Assembly: GCA_963978545.1 (NCBI GenBank)
Contig: OZ021722.1
Location: 36,597,365-36,661,364, forward strand
DNA: 64,000 nt
DNA from: Linyphia triangularis
Taxonomy: Eukaryota > Arthropoda > Arachnida > Araneae > Linyphiidae
Reading direction: 5' to 3'
In this document: positions 1 to 10,344 of the stretch, in pieces
Position numbering within the stretch: the first letter of the stretch is position 1
How the letters are laid out: each line of letters starts with the position of its first letter
Position numbers and translations under genes: made by a program
Notes under the pieces: generated by a model
Told to the model about the DNA's origin: nothing
Databases searched by the model: none
What the model saw: the letters and a program-made list of their open reading frames with translations, nothing else

Positions 1-890
1 ATTTTATTGCTTCATCCTTTCGATTATATAAATTGAGTAAAATAAAATGAAAAATAATTGAACTAATACCTTAATGTTATTTTACCCTTACAAGAAAAAT
101 ATTCTATTTACCTACTACAATTGCTTGATTTGTTTAGGTTTACAACATTTAAATCCTGCAAAAAATCACTTAATAATTGAACTTCTGCTCTAATAAAAAT
201 TACTCTTCAGCACATGCTCTAGAAAAGGAGAGTAGATTTTCTGGCAGCCCTTGTTTCACTGAAACAATTGAACTTTCAGGCTTTTCTCCTAGTAAAAGCA
301 TTTTACTATCAAATTCACTTTCATCACTCGATTTCTGTGACATTGAATCATTTTCAATAACTTACCTTTATGTCTCAAACCTAGAATCTTTGTTGGTTGG
401 AGACGTGCAGAAGTGACATGACTCAATTTAGTTTGGTAAACTCGATTTCATAAAATAATATTCCTGATAATTCAAAACGCTGTACCACCATACCAAGGCT
501 ATAAATAAGATAATTGAAACTAACCTATAGAATGGGTTGAAACATAGCCGTATTTTGTATAAAAATTAAGGTTTTCATGTAGATTCCGGGATACCTAAAG
601 GTTAAATGGTAGATGTAATTTTTTATTACAATTAATTAAAGTTTTAAACTTTCTTGTTTTATGTTTGAAATTAAAAATTTGCTTTATATTTTTATATATA
701 TTTTTTTAAATTAAAAATCTTCATTTTTGTCAAAAATAAATAAAAAAAAATAAAACTTCAGGTTCATTCCTAGAGATCTAAATATTTTTCAATAGAATTA
801 AATAAAATTTAGGTAAATATGTGAGTATAGTGACAACTTTTTATCGACTTAATATTTTGGATTTCCAAAAAAAAAAAAAAAAAAAAAAAA
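1..890. other. AT-rich non-coding sequence
   Basis: No gene is recognised. A minus-strand frame is open from about 366 to 184 and is serine- and glutamate-rich (see findings), with a good donor-like AAG|GTAAGT just upstream on that strand, but nothing joins it into a gene model. The stretch ends in a pure A run at about 868-890. Confidence 0.6.
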
Positions 891-899
891 ATCAATATG

Positions 900-1785
900 C
901 CTTATTGAACATAACTTCAAATTTTAAACATAACTACTCATTTCTCTGACTATCAATTTTTTTTCTTAAGAAAAAAAATCAGCCAGCTGAACATTATTTC
1001 AATTTCGAAAAGTGACAGTGTCTACGCATCCCTTGAACAATTAGCTTTCAATTAGAAAAAACAACTAGTGGAACATTACTTCAATTTCATAACGTTTAAG
1101 TAACTACTTTTTGTTAGAAAAAACAACTGGATGAACAGTATTACAACTTTGAAAAGTGAAAGTATCTATGCATTTCTTAAACATAATTTTCCTGAATAGA
1201 ATATTATAACTATCTATTTTTATATTAGTTGAGTGAAAGGTAACTAGAGTATAATTTTATTACGATTTGCTAAACTATATGTATTCACACATTGCCTTAA
1301 ACTAGAAAATTAACTTTTTTTAAAACTAAAAAGAAAAACAATTAGACAAACATCTTTTCAATTTCGAAAAGTAACGACGCATTCCTTTAATTTCAACAAT
1401 CTGCTTTTTATTAGTTGAACGAAAAACGGCACTAGCTGAACATTACTTCAATTTCGAAAAGTTCCTTTAATTTTAACTATCGACTTTTTATTAGATGAAC
1501 GAAAATTCTCTAGATGACTATAATTTCCTAAGCTATACGTACTTGTACATTGCCTGAAACCTATAAGTATTCATACATTATTTTTAAACTTGAAAATAAA
1601 AGTTTCTTATTAGATAAGTGTAAACAATAGGAGGAATATAACTTCAATGTTGTAAGAGTGAAAGTATTTATACATTTCGTAAACTAGAATATCAGATTAT
1701 ATCTATTTTTCATTGCTAGATGAATACAATTTCATCCCAATTTTGAAAGTTATCACATAATTTTACCTTTGAATAACATGACTAC
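900..1785. repeat. Decayed tandem array with a GAACATTACTTCAATTTCG core
   Basis: A core close to GAACATTACTTCAATTTCG recurs near 906, 988, 1070, 1133, 1350, 1437, 1633 and 1724. It is usually followed by an AAAAGTGAAAGTATCTA-type stretch and preceded by a variant of TTAGATGAACGAAAA. Spacing is irregular, roughly 60-220 bp, as expected for an old satellite with insertions and deletions between monomers. No open reading frame runs through it. Confidence 0.6.
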
Positions 1786-2486
1786 TCTCTAAATACAGAA
1801 TTTAAGTAATATCAACACTAAAACTAGAGTGTAACGAGCATTTTAACCGACCTCCTGTTAACGAGCATTTAATCAACCTCCAGTTAGTTCTCAATCTCTG
1901 CCACAAACCACCTTATGGCCCCGGAACCCCACTTTCCATCTACTCTCCATATTTTATTTTTGTGTGTGACGAGGCAGGTGTTTGATTCCAATATCAAACC
2001 CAAATCTTGCATAACAATCGATTTAATAGCATCCGTATGTGTTGACACACCATCAAGGGCGTATATATGGGACCGAAATCAGGAACAAAAAATTAAAGTA
2101 ATAAGTAGTTATTATTTGCGTTTGTTTGCAAATAATTTCCATTCTCTTAGCTTCCCAAAAATAAAAACAGTTGATGGCACCAGAATAAGTACTGTGAAAT
2201 TAAAATATGTATAATGCAGGTGAGGCTTTGGCATTTTATCTGTAGCTCTGTTTATTCAATAGTGTGCTTTTTAAATAGGTGTGTATCTGCAATCCTCTGC
2301 ATTATGCTTTTGTGGAATCTTAATTTGCTTTACTAAGTTAATAGTATTCATAATGAAGCGATAAAAATTCTATTCAAAACTGTTTTGTAAAAAAACATTG
2401 TGTAAATAAGCAGTGCTGAAATTGCCTGTGTGAGTAGCAGTGTTCCTTTTGACATCGCAAATTCTAGTACCATTGATCCAGCATCA

Positions 2487-2580
2487 GTTACGGAGGATTT
2501 AAACAAATAAAGAAAAAAATTAAATAAAGAAAAACAAATAAAGAAAAAAATTATATAAAGAAAAACAAATAAAGAAAAAT
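2487..2580. repeat. A-rich short tandem repeat
   Basis: About 2.5 copies of a roughly 32-bp A-rich unit built from AAATAAAGAAAAA words, inside the hAT element and left of the nested inverted-repeat element. It has no coding potential. Confidence 0.7.
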
Positions 2581-2632
2581 TTAACTCGTAGAAAATGCAT
2601 GGAACCTTTTTACAAATTTCTTTCTTCTTCTA

Positions 2633-4486
2633 CACTAGTCTACAAAATTAATGGATATTTCAGTTTTTCCCTAATAACTTCTCACTGAAGCAGCATAGAT
2701 ACATGAAATTCACATTACAGAGGCATCTTTATGTAACATGACGATAAGTAAAACAACTCAGTGGCAAATTGAAATGCAAAGTGTACAATGGACAGATGCC
2801 GATTTAGAAATTTGATTACTATAGGCACAACATAACAGATGCCCCCCCCCCCTTTCCCCCATCGACAATTGTTGGAGTTATTTAAATATTAATTGACAAT
2901 TAGAATACCATCTATTGCTGTCGTGATTAAATTAATGATGAGATATTAATATTTAAATAACTGATAAGAATTATTAAAATTTATTCTTGTATTTTATGGC
3001 ATTGATCAAGTGCGCTGAACATAATATTGATAGCTGCATACTAATTCAGGATTTTAAAAAAATGGAGTAGCGTTAGTGGGCAGTTGACTTTTAGTGTAAG
3101 ATATGATCTTCCCTGTCATCAGTGTTTACTCGGCACTGTATTCTCATACTTGACATGAGTTTCTTGATTTAATTCTAGTGGCTAAATTACTCGTCCAGTC
3201 TTTTGAACTGTTTGCAAGTGATGTAAAGTTTCCAATACATTAAATCTTTACAAAATGCCTATCGTAGAAGCATTCAAATCATATTTGATGAAATTCGGAT
3301 TAGAGGAATGATCTGGTTTACTTATTGGGGCGATATTCATACTTTTTTTAATAATTTATATAAAGCAAAAGTGAAACAAAATTTACCTCAAGTAACAATA
3401 AATGCGATTTAAAAACCAATATTTCACCGTTTAAAAATTTGCTTGGAACAAGTTAACATAATCACATTGAAAAAGTTGAATTCAACTATCTCTTGCGCTC
3501 TTAAATGCCATCTAAAGAACAAAATTTTTAACATTAGATACTTTTTACTGAAAATAATTTTTTCAATCTCATAAGTAATAATGGACGGCAGAGGTTCTAT
3601 AGAAAGGTGGGAAAACGATATTACGTGGTAAATATCAAATCAAGTTAACTATTTGGTGGGAAAAAAGTTTTGGTCTTTGGGTACAACCCAAGTAGTAGCA
3701 TGACGTGATAAATGATGTAATTTTTAGGGCATCTTTTCTCGAATGACGTAATTCAGTAAAAAATCACGTCAGTTTTGACGTCATTTAATGGTCATACAAA
3801 TTGAAGTTCCTAAAATGACGTAAATTTTTTGGTCATCATATGATGCACATTTTTTTGAGTCATGAAATGACGTCTTTTTATAAATAACAAATGACTCAAA
3901 TAATTTTGGGTCACAATATGCCGTCATTTTTTAGTCATCATATGATGCGAATTTAACTTTTATTATTTTTTATACGGGGCCATGGAAGAATACACACTTC
4001 TACTTGTGAAGACTACTTGTATGACAATTTTATTTTAATAAACATGTAATATTCGTCGAGTATCTACTACAACCAGAAAATAAATAAAAATAATAGTACA
4101 ACAAATAGGTGAGTAAGTTTTAGGTAAGTAATCTGACTGAGCAATTTAGTCACTAGAATTCATCAAGAAACTCATGTTAAGTGTGAGAATACAAAGCCAA
4201 GTAAACACTGGTGACAGGGGAGATCATATCTCACACTAAAAGTCAACTCCATGAGTTGTGAGATTTTTAATGTGAATGCCTTTTTGCAACTGCTCTCTAA
4301 TAGTACTTCATGCTTTTGCATGTGTCCCCACTGTGCACTTTGCATTTCAATTTACGACTGAGTTGTTTTACTTATCGTTTTGTTTCATAAAGATGCCTCT
4401 TTGATGTGAATTTCATGTGTCTATGCTGTTCCACTGAGAAGTTATTAGAGGAAAACTGAAATATCTTTAAATTTTGCAGACCACTG
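2633..4486. mobile_element. TA-flanked inverted-repeat element nested in the hAT element
   Basis: The left arm (about 2633-3205) and right arm (about 4128-4486) are inverted copies. Shared blocks include ATATTTCAGTTTT, TCTAATAACTTCTCA and GATAAGTAAAACAACTCAGT near the outer ends, and GTTGACTTTTAGTGT plus ATTCTAGTG further in. The outer ends read CACTAGTCTAC and, inverted, CAGTGGTCTGC, each bordered by TA (2631-2632 and 4487-4488). TA flanks suggest a Tc1/mariner-type non-autonomous element or long-arm MITE. The left arm has about 200 extra bases, including a C11 run near 2840. I see no transposase inside. A diverged third copy lies at about 29955-30285. Confidence 0.75.
3640..3960. repeat. 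TGACGT-rich core with a roughly 101-bp tandem duplication
   Basis: The centre of the nested element holds TGACGT or its complement near 3701, 3744, 3765, 3776, 3816 and 3868. The block GTCATCATATGATGC occurs at about 3833 and again at about 3934, giving a spacing near 101 bp. CATCATATGATG is itself a perfect palindrome. Whether this has any regulatory role is unknown. Confidence 0.65.
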
Positions 4487-4514
4487 TAGTAGTTCTAGCT
4501 CAAACCATACTACA

Positions 4515-4655
4515 ACTTTTAAAATTAAATGGCTAGAAGAATTTGAGTGGTTAGCTTATTCTGAAAGAAAATCCCGATCCTTTTGTAAATATTGCGTGAT
4601 TTTTCGCACTCCAAAAGTATATTCAAAGGAGTTCACCAAGAAACAAGGAAATTAG
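4515..4655 (+). pseudogene. hAT transposase N-terminal TTF-type zinc-finger fragment
   Basis: The frame starting at 4515 gives a 46-residue open stretch containing KWLEEFEWLAYSE and FCKYCVIF, then a stop at 4653. The W-x3-F-x-WL pattern followed by C-x2-C is the TTF-type zinc finger found at the N-terminus of one group of hAT transposases, where it binds transposon ends. It agrees with the hAT-type termini and 8-bp duplication around it. The dimerisation and catalytic regions are absent downstream, so this is a remnant. Confidence 0.75.
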
Positions 4656-5237
4656 TAACACAGGTTTTCAGTAATTTGATAAAAGGAACGAAATTTTTGA
4701 TCACTGCTGAAGATAAAGAACCAATAGTAGAGATAATGACCTTAAAGACAAATTAATAACAGAGGAGGTTTTTTTTTAAAAAAAAGTTATTTAAGGAAAA
4801 AAATAGGGGGAGTGAGGAAAATAATATTAACGAGAATGCAATTAAGTGTTTTATAAAATAATCTGCTATCATATAATAAAGCATTAGTTCACTTCAGTTA
4901 TAAAAGCAAACTGAAAATATATTTAAAAAAAATAATTATGTTTTTTCCCAATATTTTGTTTAAAACCCCTTGAAAACCATCCTTAATCCTTGAGTGAGAG
5001 CTCACTTAAAACATAAAAAAACAAGTGCAAATAATGGTAAGTTTGGTCGTATTGGCCCCTTCCGAAATTGTAACCTATATACGCCACTGCACACCATACC
5101 TGTAACTCACAAAAGCTGTTTTAACCTGTTTTAAACTCATCTGCAAGAAATTTAAACCCTTTGAAAAAGAGTTTTCTTGTAAATTTTGTGCAAGACCCGT
5201 CTTTGGTAATCTTCTGCAATTTTTCGCCAGAATACAT

Positions 5238-5413
5238 TACAGTCAAACCCCGTTAACGCGAAATCGCTTAACATGAAATCCCGTTTAAAGCGAAGTAAAA
5301 GCAGTTCACCATACTTAAAACTTAATGTTAATTTATTCGTTTAACACGAAATGCGGTTAATGTGAACACTATCAGCTGCCCAGTTGATTTCCCACTAACG
5401 AGGTTTGACTGTA
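5238..5413. mobile_element. Pogo/Tigger-type MITE, 172 bp, TA target duplication
   Basis: The element spans 5240-5411 between TA dinucleotides. The left terminus begins CAGTCAAACCCCGTTA and the inverted right terminus begins CAGTCAAACCTCGTTA. The inverted repeats extend to about 26 bp with a few mismatches. This end sequence and the TA duplication are typical of pogo/Tigger elements. The interior repeats TTAACrCGAAAT-like words and has no coding capacity, so it depends on a transposase supplied elsewhere. Confidence 0.85.
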
Positions 5414-5639
5414 ATTCAGAGTTATTAGATTTTGAACCCTTTTTATAATTGAAGATATCAATTTAGATAAGATTTTACACACTTTTTAATGATGAGACTA
5501 CCGCAAAAATGATCTAAGATACATCGATTTTTTCAACCCGGCCTAGTACACAGGTCTCCCCTACGTTTTATTTCTGTATTTACAGTTTCCTACATTTTAT
5601 TTATTTCATGCAAAGTTGGCACATCTTTAACCTAAATTA

Positions 5640-7591
5640 GGTTTAATTTTGAGTTCAGTTTTTGAGCTATCAGTTGGTCATCAGCAAGAAAATACTTCTT
5701 AAAATTCTTTGCCAGCGTGGCTAAATGATTTTCAATGGTTACAAAAAATACTTTTCCATGTTCTTCTTCAGCCTTGTAAGTTTTAGTACAATCATCCACA
5801 TTTGCAAGCATTGTTAGTTTTTTTGCTTTAAATTTTGGCTCCCCAATTCCAATTTTCTACAAGAAGCATTAACTTTATTACTCGTATCCAACATATGTGT
5901 ATTTGCTCCTTGGAGTTGAAGATTCAAGTTATTTAATTTCTCGAATATGTCAACCAAGTAGCGCAATTTCATCACAAATAAACCCTCGCGAAAATTTTCG
6001 GCTTCTGGTCTGTTTTCTGCTTCTAGGAAAATTGCAATTTCTTCTCTTAATTCATAAACACGTTGCGAAAATTTCCCACGTGATAACTATCTTGCCTCGA
6101 AATAAAATAGTAACGCTGAATGCAATGAATCCATGTCTTTAAGTGCGGAGATTAGTGTGGAAAAGATTCTCGATTTCAGGGGTCTCATTTTTATATAATT
6201 TACTACGGTTACAACCGTAGTTAACACAATATTCAGACCAGGACTCATTTCTTTCGAAGCCAAAGCTTCTCTGTGGATCATGCAATGTGTCTAGACGTCC
6301 TGAGGCGATTTTTGTTTTACAAGTACTTGTATACCTTGGAATCTTCAGAACATTGAACGAGCACCATCGGTGCATATTCCGACGCAATTTTTCCATTCTA
6401 TGTTTGCCTCGTTCATAAAATCATTTAAAATATCAAATAATGCGAGCGCTTTTGTTTGGAGTTCTATTGGTTTGCAGAAAAGTAGTTCTTCTACTCTGAC
6501 ATATTATCACAAAATCGAACATAGACAATTAAATGAGCATCTTTATTACTGTCTGTTGCTTCATCAAGCTGTATTGAAAACAATTTGTCATGCAACTTCG
6601 AGAAAAGCTGGCACTGTACATCTTCAGCTATATTACCAATTCGACGAGCAACAGTATATTTGAAAGAGGAATAGACTGCAATTGTTTTGAAAAATTATCT
6701 CCAAACATAGTTTCTACAATATCAATTGCTGCTGGCATAATAAGCTTTTCATCAATGGTGTGAGATTTTTTACATCTGGCTATTTTATATGAAACGTATT
6801 AAGATGCAATTAAAGCTTATTTATTCACAGACAAAGTATCTTTAAAAAATGATTTTTGCTTTTTATATGATTTTAATTTTGATTCGAAGAATTCGCTGGG
6901 TTTGTTGACGTACTCACTATGAAGCGTTTCCAAATGTCGTTTAAGTTTATTAGGTTTCATGCTGTCTGCGACCAATATTTTTGAGCAAATGATACACAGG
7001 GGCCTTTCTTCTCAATTTACTTCAGTACTGGTAAACCCAAAATTTAAGTATTCTTGAGAAAATTTTCTTGATTTTATTTTCGGAACCACGCTCGTCTGTG
7101 TACTTGTTGATGTTTGACTATCGTCCAATGCTCGCTTACTTCCGCTTAAAAATTTATAAATGAGTCTGCATAAATCTGCTACCGTGAGTATTCAATATGA
7201 TGAATTGCAATTAACACGAAAACATATATAACATACACATTCACGATAGATTTGATAGCGATAGAAGGATAGACTCGAATGAGACTGGCTGGAAGTGAAA
7301 CTTGTGTTATCAAACATTTTCCTTCTTTCTACGAGAAAACATTTGCTCTGCGCATGCTCGAGACGGCATTGGTCGTGTTCACCACCCGCTTTGCAAAATG
7401 CCAGATGTGATTTCTCGCTAACGTTGGCTCACTTTTACTTTTGTTGTGGTAGTTAGTTAAAAATAATTTAAAAACAGAATCCAAAATACTCAATATACAT
7501 TATTGTTGTATACATTTTATTGTAAGCGGAGGCACGATGAAAATTATGATTGAAAACTGGGCCGCGAGTACTGAAAGGTTGAGAAACGCTG
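5640..7591 (-). pseudogene. BED-finger hAT transposase pseudogene (ZBED5-like)
   Basis: Read on the minus strand, the N-terminus lies near 7145 and a BED-like zinc finger at about 7010-6920 shows PLCIICSK followed by KLKRHLETLH. Further on come DKLFSIQLDEATDS-type catalytic-region sequence near 6600, CTDGAR near 6365, and HCMIHREALASKEMSPGLN near 6280. This order is that of hAT transposases of the group that gave rise to ZBED5-like host proteins. The frame is broken by several stops and frameshifts; one stop lies just before the finger. The 5' terminus of the element is visible on the minus strand at 7591 as CAGCGTTTCTCAACCTTTC, a typical hAT end. I found no matching terminus or 8-bp duplication on the left, so the 3' end is lost or too diverged. 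Confidence 0.85.
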
Positions 7592-7599
7592 TTCTAGGG

Positions 7600-7946
7600 T
7601 ATACTTTTGGGCCAAAAACTACATAAAAACTTGCTTATTTATTCTTATCGGCAATATTTTTTATTCATTTACAAACATTGGGATTCCTTCTCGTTCATGT
7701 TAAGAATCTTCAAATTGTATTTAAAAAAAGCCTCTAATGATTTAATGGTTTTATATTAATGATTTATTATCATTTCGATTATTGTTTTTCAAACCAACTA
7801 GCGAAAGAAATATTTTTAAGAATAAAGGTTGTTAATCTAACTTAACAGGAGATTAACCCATTCCCTTTCCTTTTCTACCTTACCGTCTTATAAATCATGG
7901 GAAAAAAATTCATTCGTGATTTTTCAGTATATTAAAATAGATTAGA

Positions 7947-7980
<34 letters not shown>

Positions 7981-9455
7981 TCTTTTTTCACCATTTTATC
8001 ATCTACTTTAAATTTAACAATTTCTGATTGATTTAATTATCAAAATATTTGTTGAATGAAGGTTGCTGCTTTGATAGTCTATTCAATTGCATTCGTCTTT
8101 CATAAATTATTTACTTTTTTATCATTTCAAAATTGAATCACTACTGTTTAGAGAAAATGGCGCTTATACAAAAATATTCAGATTAGTATTTTCAAAGAGT
8201 TTGTTTTTTACTTATAAATGTTTTATTGAAATGTTTAAAGTAAACTATATTGTTTGAATATTCTAATTTAGAAAATTAATATGTTTGACTTATGTATCTA
8301 ACTATCGGTGACCATAAAAGAGAAATTCCATATTTTAATTGAATACATAAAGCAAAGTTTCATATTTAGAAAATATATATTGTTTAATAAAACAAACTGG
8401 TATCACAAAATTTAGTTTAAAATAAATTTAATACACATTTTCAGGACCAAATAATGTTAAAATTTTCACTGGCTATCTAGAAAAAAATATCCATCTCTTT
8501 ATCTACTACAATATTTCTTTAGAAGATCGCCAATTTTATTATGCAAATGAACGAAGTTTTCCGCGATCGGTTATAGATAACAGCTTATTTAAAGTCAATG
8601 CATCTTCTGCCTAGCGAAAGTAATGAAAGGCTCCAGAGAAAAGCTCAGCTATCATGCAACTTCCTAGTTTCGCTTTCGGGCACATCTCACTGATATGCGA
8701 AATACCCTTTTCATGCAAATGACTCTAACGTTGCCTTCCTCCTCGCAGGCATTAAAAGACGCCGATAAACAGCGACAGGAGGAGCTTTCTTGAATGCTAT
8801 TTGATATTCGTGTGCTTTATTAAGTCGCAATTCTGATAGAGAGGAGCAGTCTATTCAAAAGACAAACGCCAGGAATATTTAGGGAGATTTTTCATTCAAA
8901 ATGCCTGCTGCAATTTGCGTCAAGCTCGGGCTCTGCTTTCATAGACATAGGGGTAGTGACGATTTTCAAAATTGGACTTGTTGCTAGAGAAGATTATAGG
9001 AAATCGACATTGGAAAGAATTTTACATTTAATACAGAAATTGGTAATCATCTTATTGTATCATGTTCTGTGCCATATGCATGTGTCACTATATATGCTTT
9101 CACTACGACTTATATCTGAAAGCTTAAAAACTATTTATTGCATTTCATAACGTTATATTTCAATGTGAAAAAAATCGGTTTAAATTCTCGTACTGTTTTG
9201 CATTCATTAAAATAGTACAACTCATAATTTCACTACTTACGAAATTAATTATGCATAAAAAATCATAATTCAATTGAAGTTTTTAAAAAAATTAAGTTTT
9301 CTGGTTTCCTGATAATAAATTTTCTAAATTTCAAATTATTAGTTGCGGTTTCGTAAAAAAACATTTCCGGTCCGAAATATGAAACCTTATATGCCATGAT
9401 AATAAATAGGAACATTGTAGCAATGTACTGCCGCGCTAAGCACAGTAATTGTATC
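7600..9455. other. AT-rich spacer with one higher-GC patch
   Basis: Mostly featureless, with a T run of about 30 at 7949-7979. A patch of more balanced composition at about 8560-8960 contains a splice-acceptor-like TTGCCTTCCTCCTCGCAG followed by 14 open codons and a stop (see findings). No gene is recognised. Confidence 0.55.
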
Positions 9456-10344
9456 TAAAGGATGCCCCAAAATTAACGCAAGATTTCAATTAAATAAAAA
9501 ACAGTTTTTTCTTCAAAATGTTATTTTTCTATTGAATTATAACGTACACAGGATAGGATTATGTATGGAATAACACAAAGAGGAAATGGCCTCCACGGCT
9601 ATACTGGCACAAATGCACTCTTTTATCGAAATTTTCCATAACTGTTTTACATAAATGTGGCTGAATTTCGTTGATGCAGCATTGAATTTCCTCCTTCAAA
9701 GCACGCGTGCTTGTGAATTTGTAGGAATAGATCTTTGAATTCAAATAACCTCATAAAAAGAAATTCAATAGTGTTAAATCACACGATCTATGGGGGCAAT
9801 TCTATAACCGAAACAAGAGAGTACACAGCCAGGAAATGTCTTGTGACAGTAATTGAATTGTTTCACGGACTGTATGGCATGTGACACCGTCTTGTTGAAA
9901 CCACATGTCCACATCAATATCATACAATTTAGACAGAAATAATTGTGTTATCATGTCGCGATATGGAGCACCAGTAAAATTCACTGTTTGACCGAATTCA
10001 TTTTTGAAAAAGTATGGTCCAATGATGCCTCCAGCCCAAAATTCGCACCAAAGAGTAACAAGTTGAGGATGCATTTGTTTTTCGACAATCACATATGGGT
10101 TTTCTGAACCCCAAATGCGGCAATTTTGACGACCATATTTGTACAAATTTCGAACTGTGGCCGCCAGACTTTCATTATGTTTAAAATATTGTACAGCAAT
10201 GAAAACACGTTGTTCTATCGTGTAACGCTCCATTTTTTCTAACCCTAAACTTTTAGCTATCAAATGGTTTTTTAATAGTGTTGCCACTTTTCTGCACGAA
10301 TGGTGGCAAATTCAAATCTTGTGTTAATTTTGGGATATCCTTTA
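9456..10344 (-). mobile_element. Internally deleted mariner-like element (885 bp)
   Basis: The element spans 9458-10342 between TA dinucleotides. The left end reads AAGGATGCCCCAAAATTAAC and the inverted right end AAGGATATCCCAAAATTAAC, with about 29 bp of matching terminus. The interior is the minus-strand transposase relic described separately. At 885 bp it is shorter than a full-length element because the middle of the transposase is missing. Confidence 0.8.
9562..10233 (-). pseudogene. Defective mariner-like transposase (DUF4817-type helix-turn-helix)
   Basis: The minus-strand frame begins with MERYTIEQRVFIAVQYF at about 10233, an N-terminal helix-turn-helix like that of the 30999 transposase. 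It then jumps directly to CRIWGSENPYVIVEKQMHPQ, so the rest of the DNA-binding region and the first catalytic aspartate are deleted. WFQQDGVTCH keeps the second aspartate. A frameshift near 9800 moves the reading to CDLTLLNFFL, where the usual third catalytic aspartate of LTPxDFFLWG is asparagine, followed by a stop. The C-terminus, with INEIQPHLC and NFDKRVHLC, is open from 9744 to 9562. Deletion, frameshift and lost catalytic residues make it inactive. Confidence 0.85.

Larger units (their letters stand above)
2046..5097. mobile_element. hAT-superfamily element, TTF-finger type, with 8-bp target duplication
   Basis: The element runs from 2054 to 5089. The left end reads CAAGGGCGTATATATGG and the right end, on the minus strand, reads CAGTGGCGTATATAGG, so they form short imperfect terminal inverted repeats. 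The flanks at 2046-2053 and 5090-5097 are the same 8-mer, CACACCAT, matching the 8-bp target duplication of hAT transposons. The only recognisable coding remnant is a TTF-type zinc-finger fragment at 4515-4655. A separate TA-flanked inverted-repeat element (2633-4486) lies inside, so much of the 3 kb is not original. The copy cannot encode a transposase. Confidence 0.85.
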
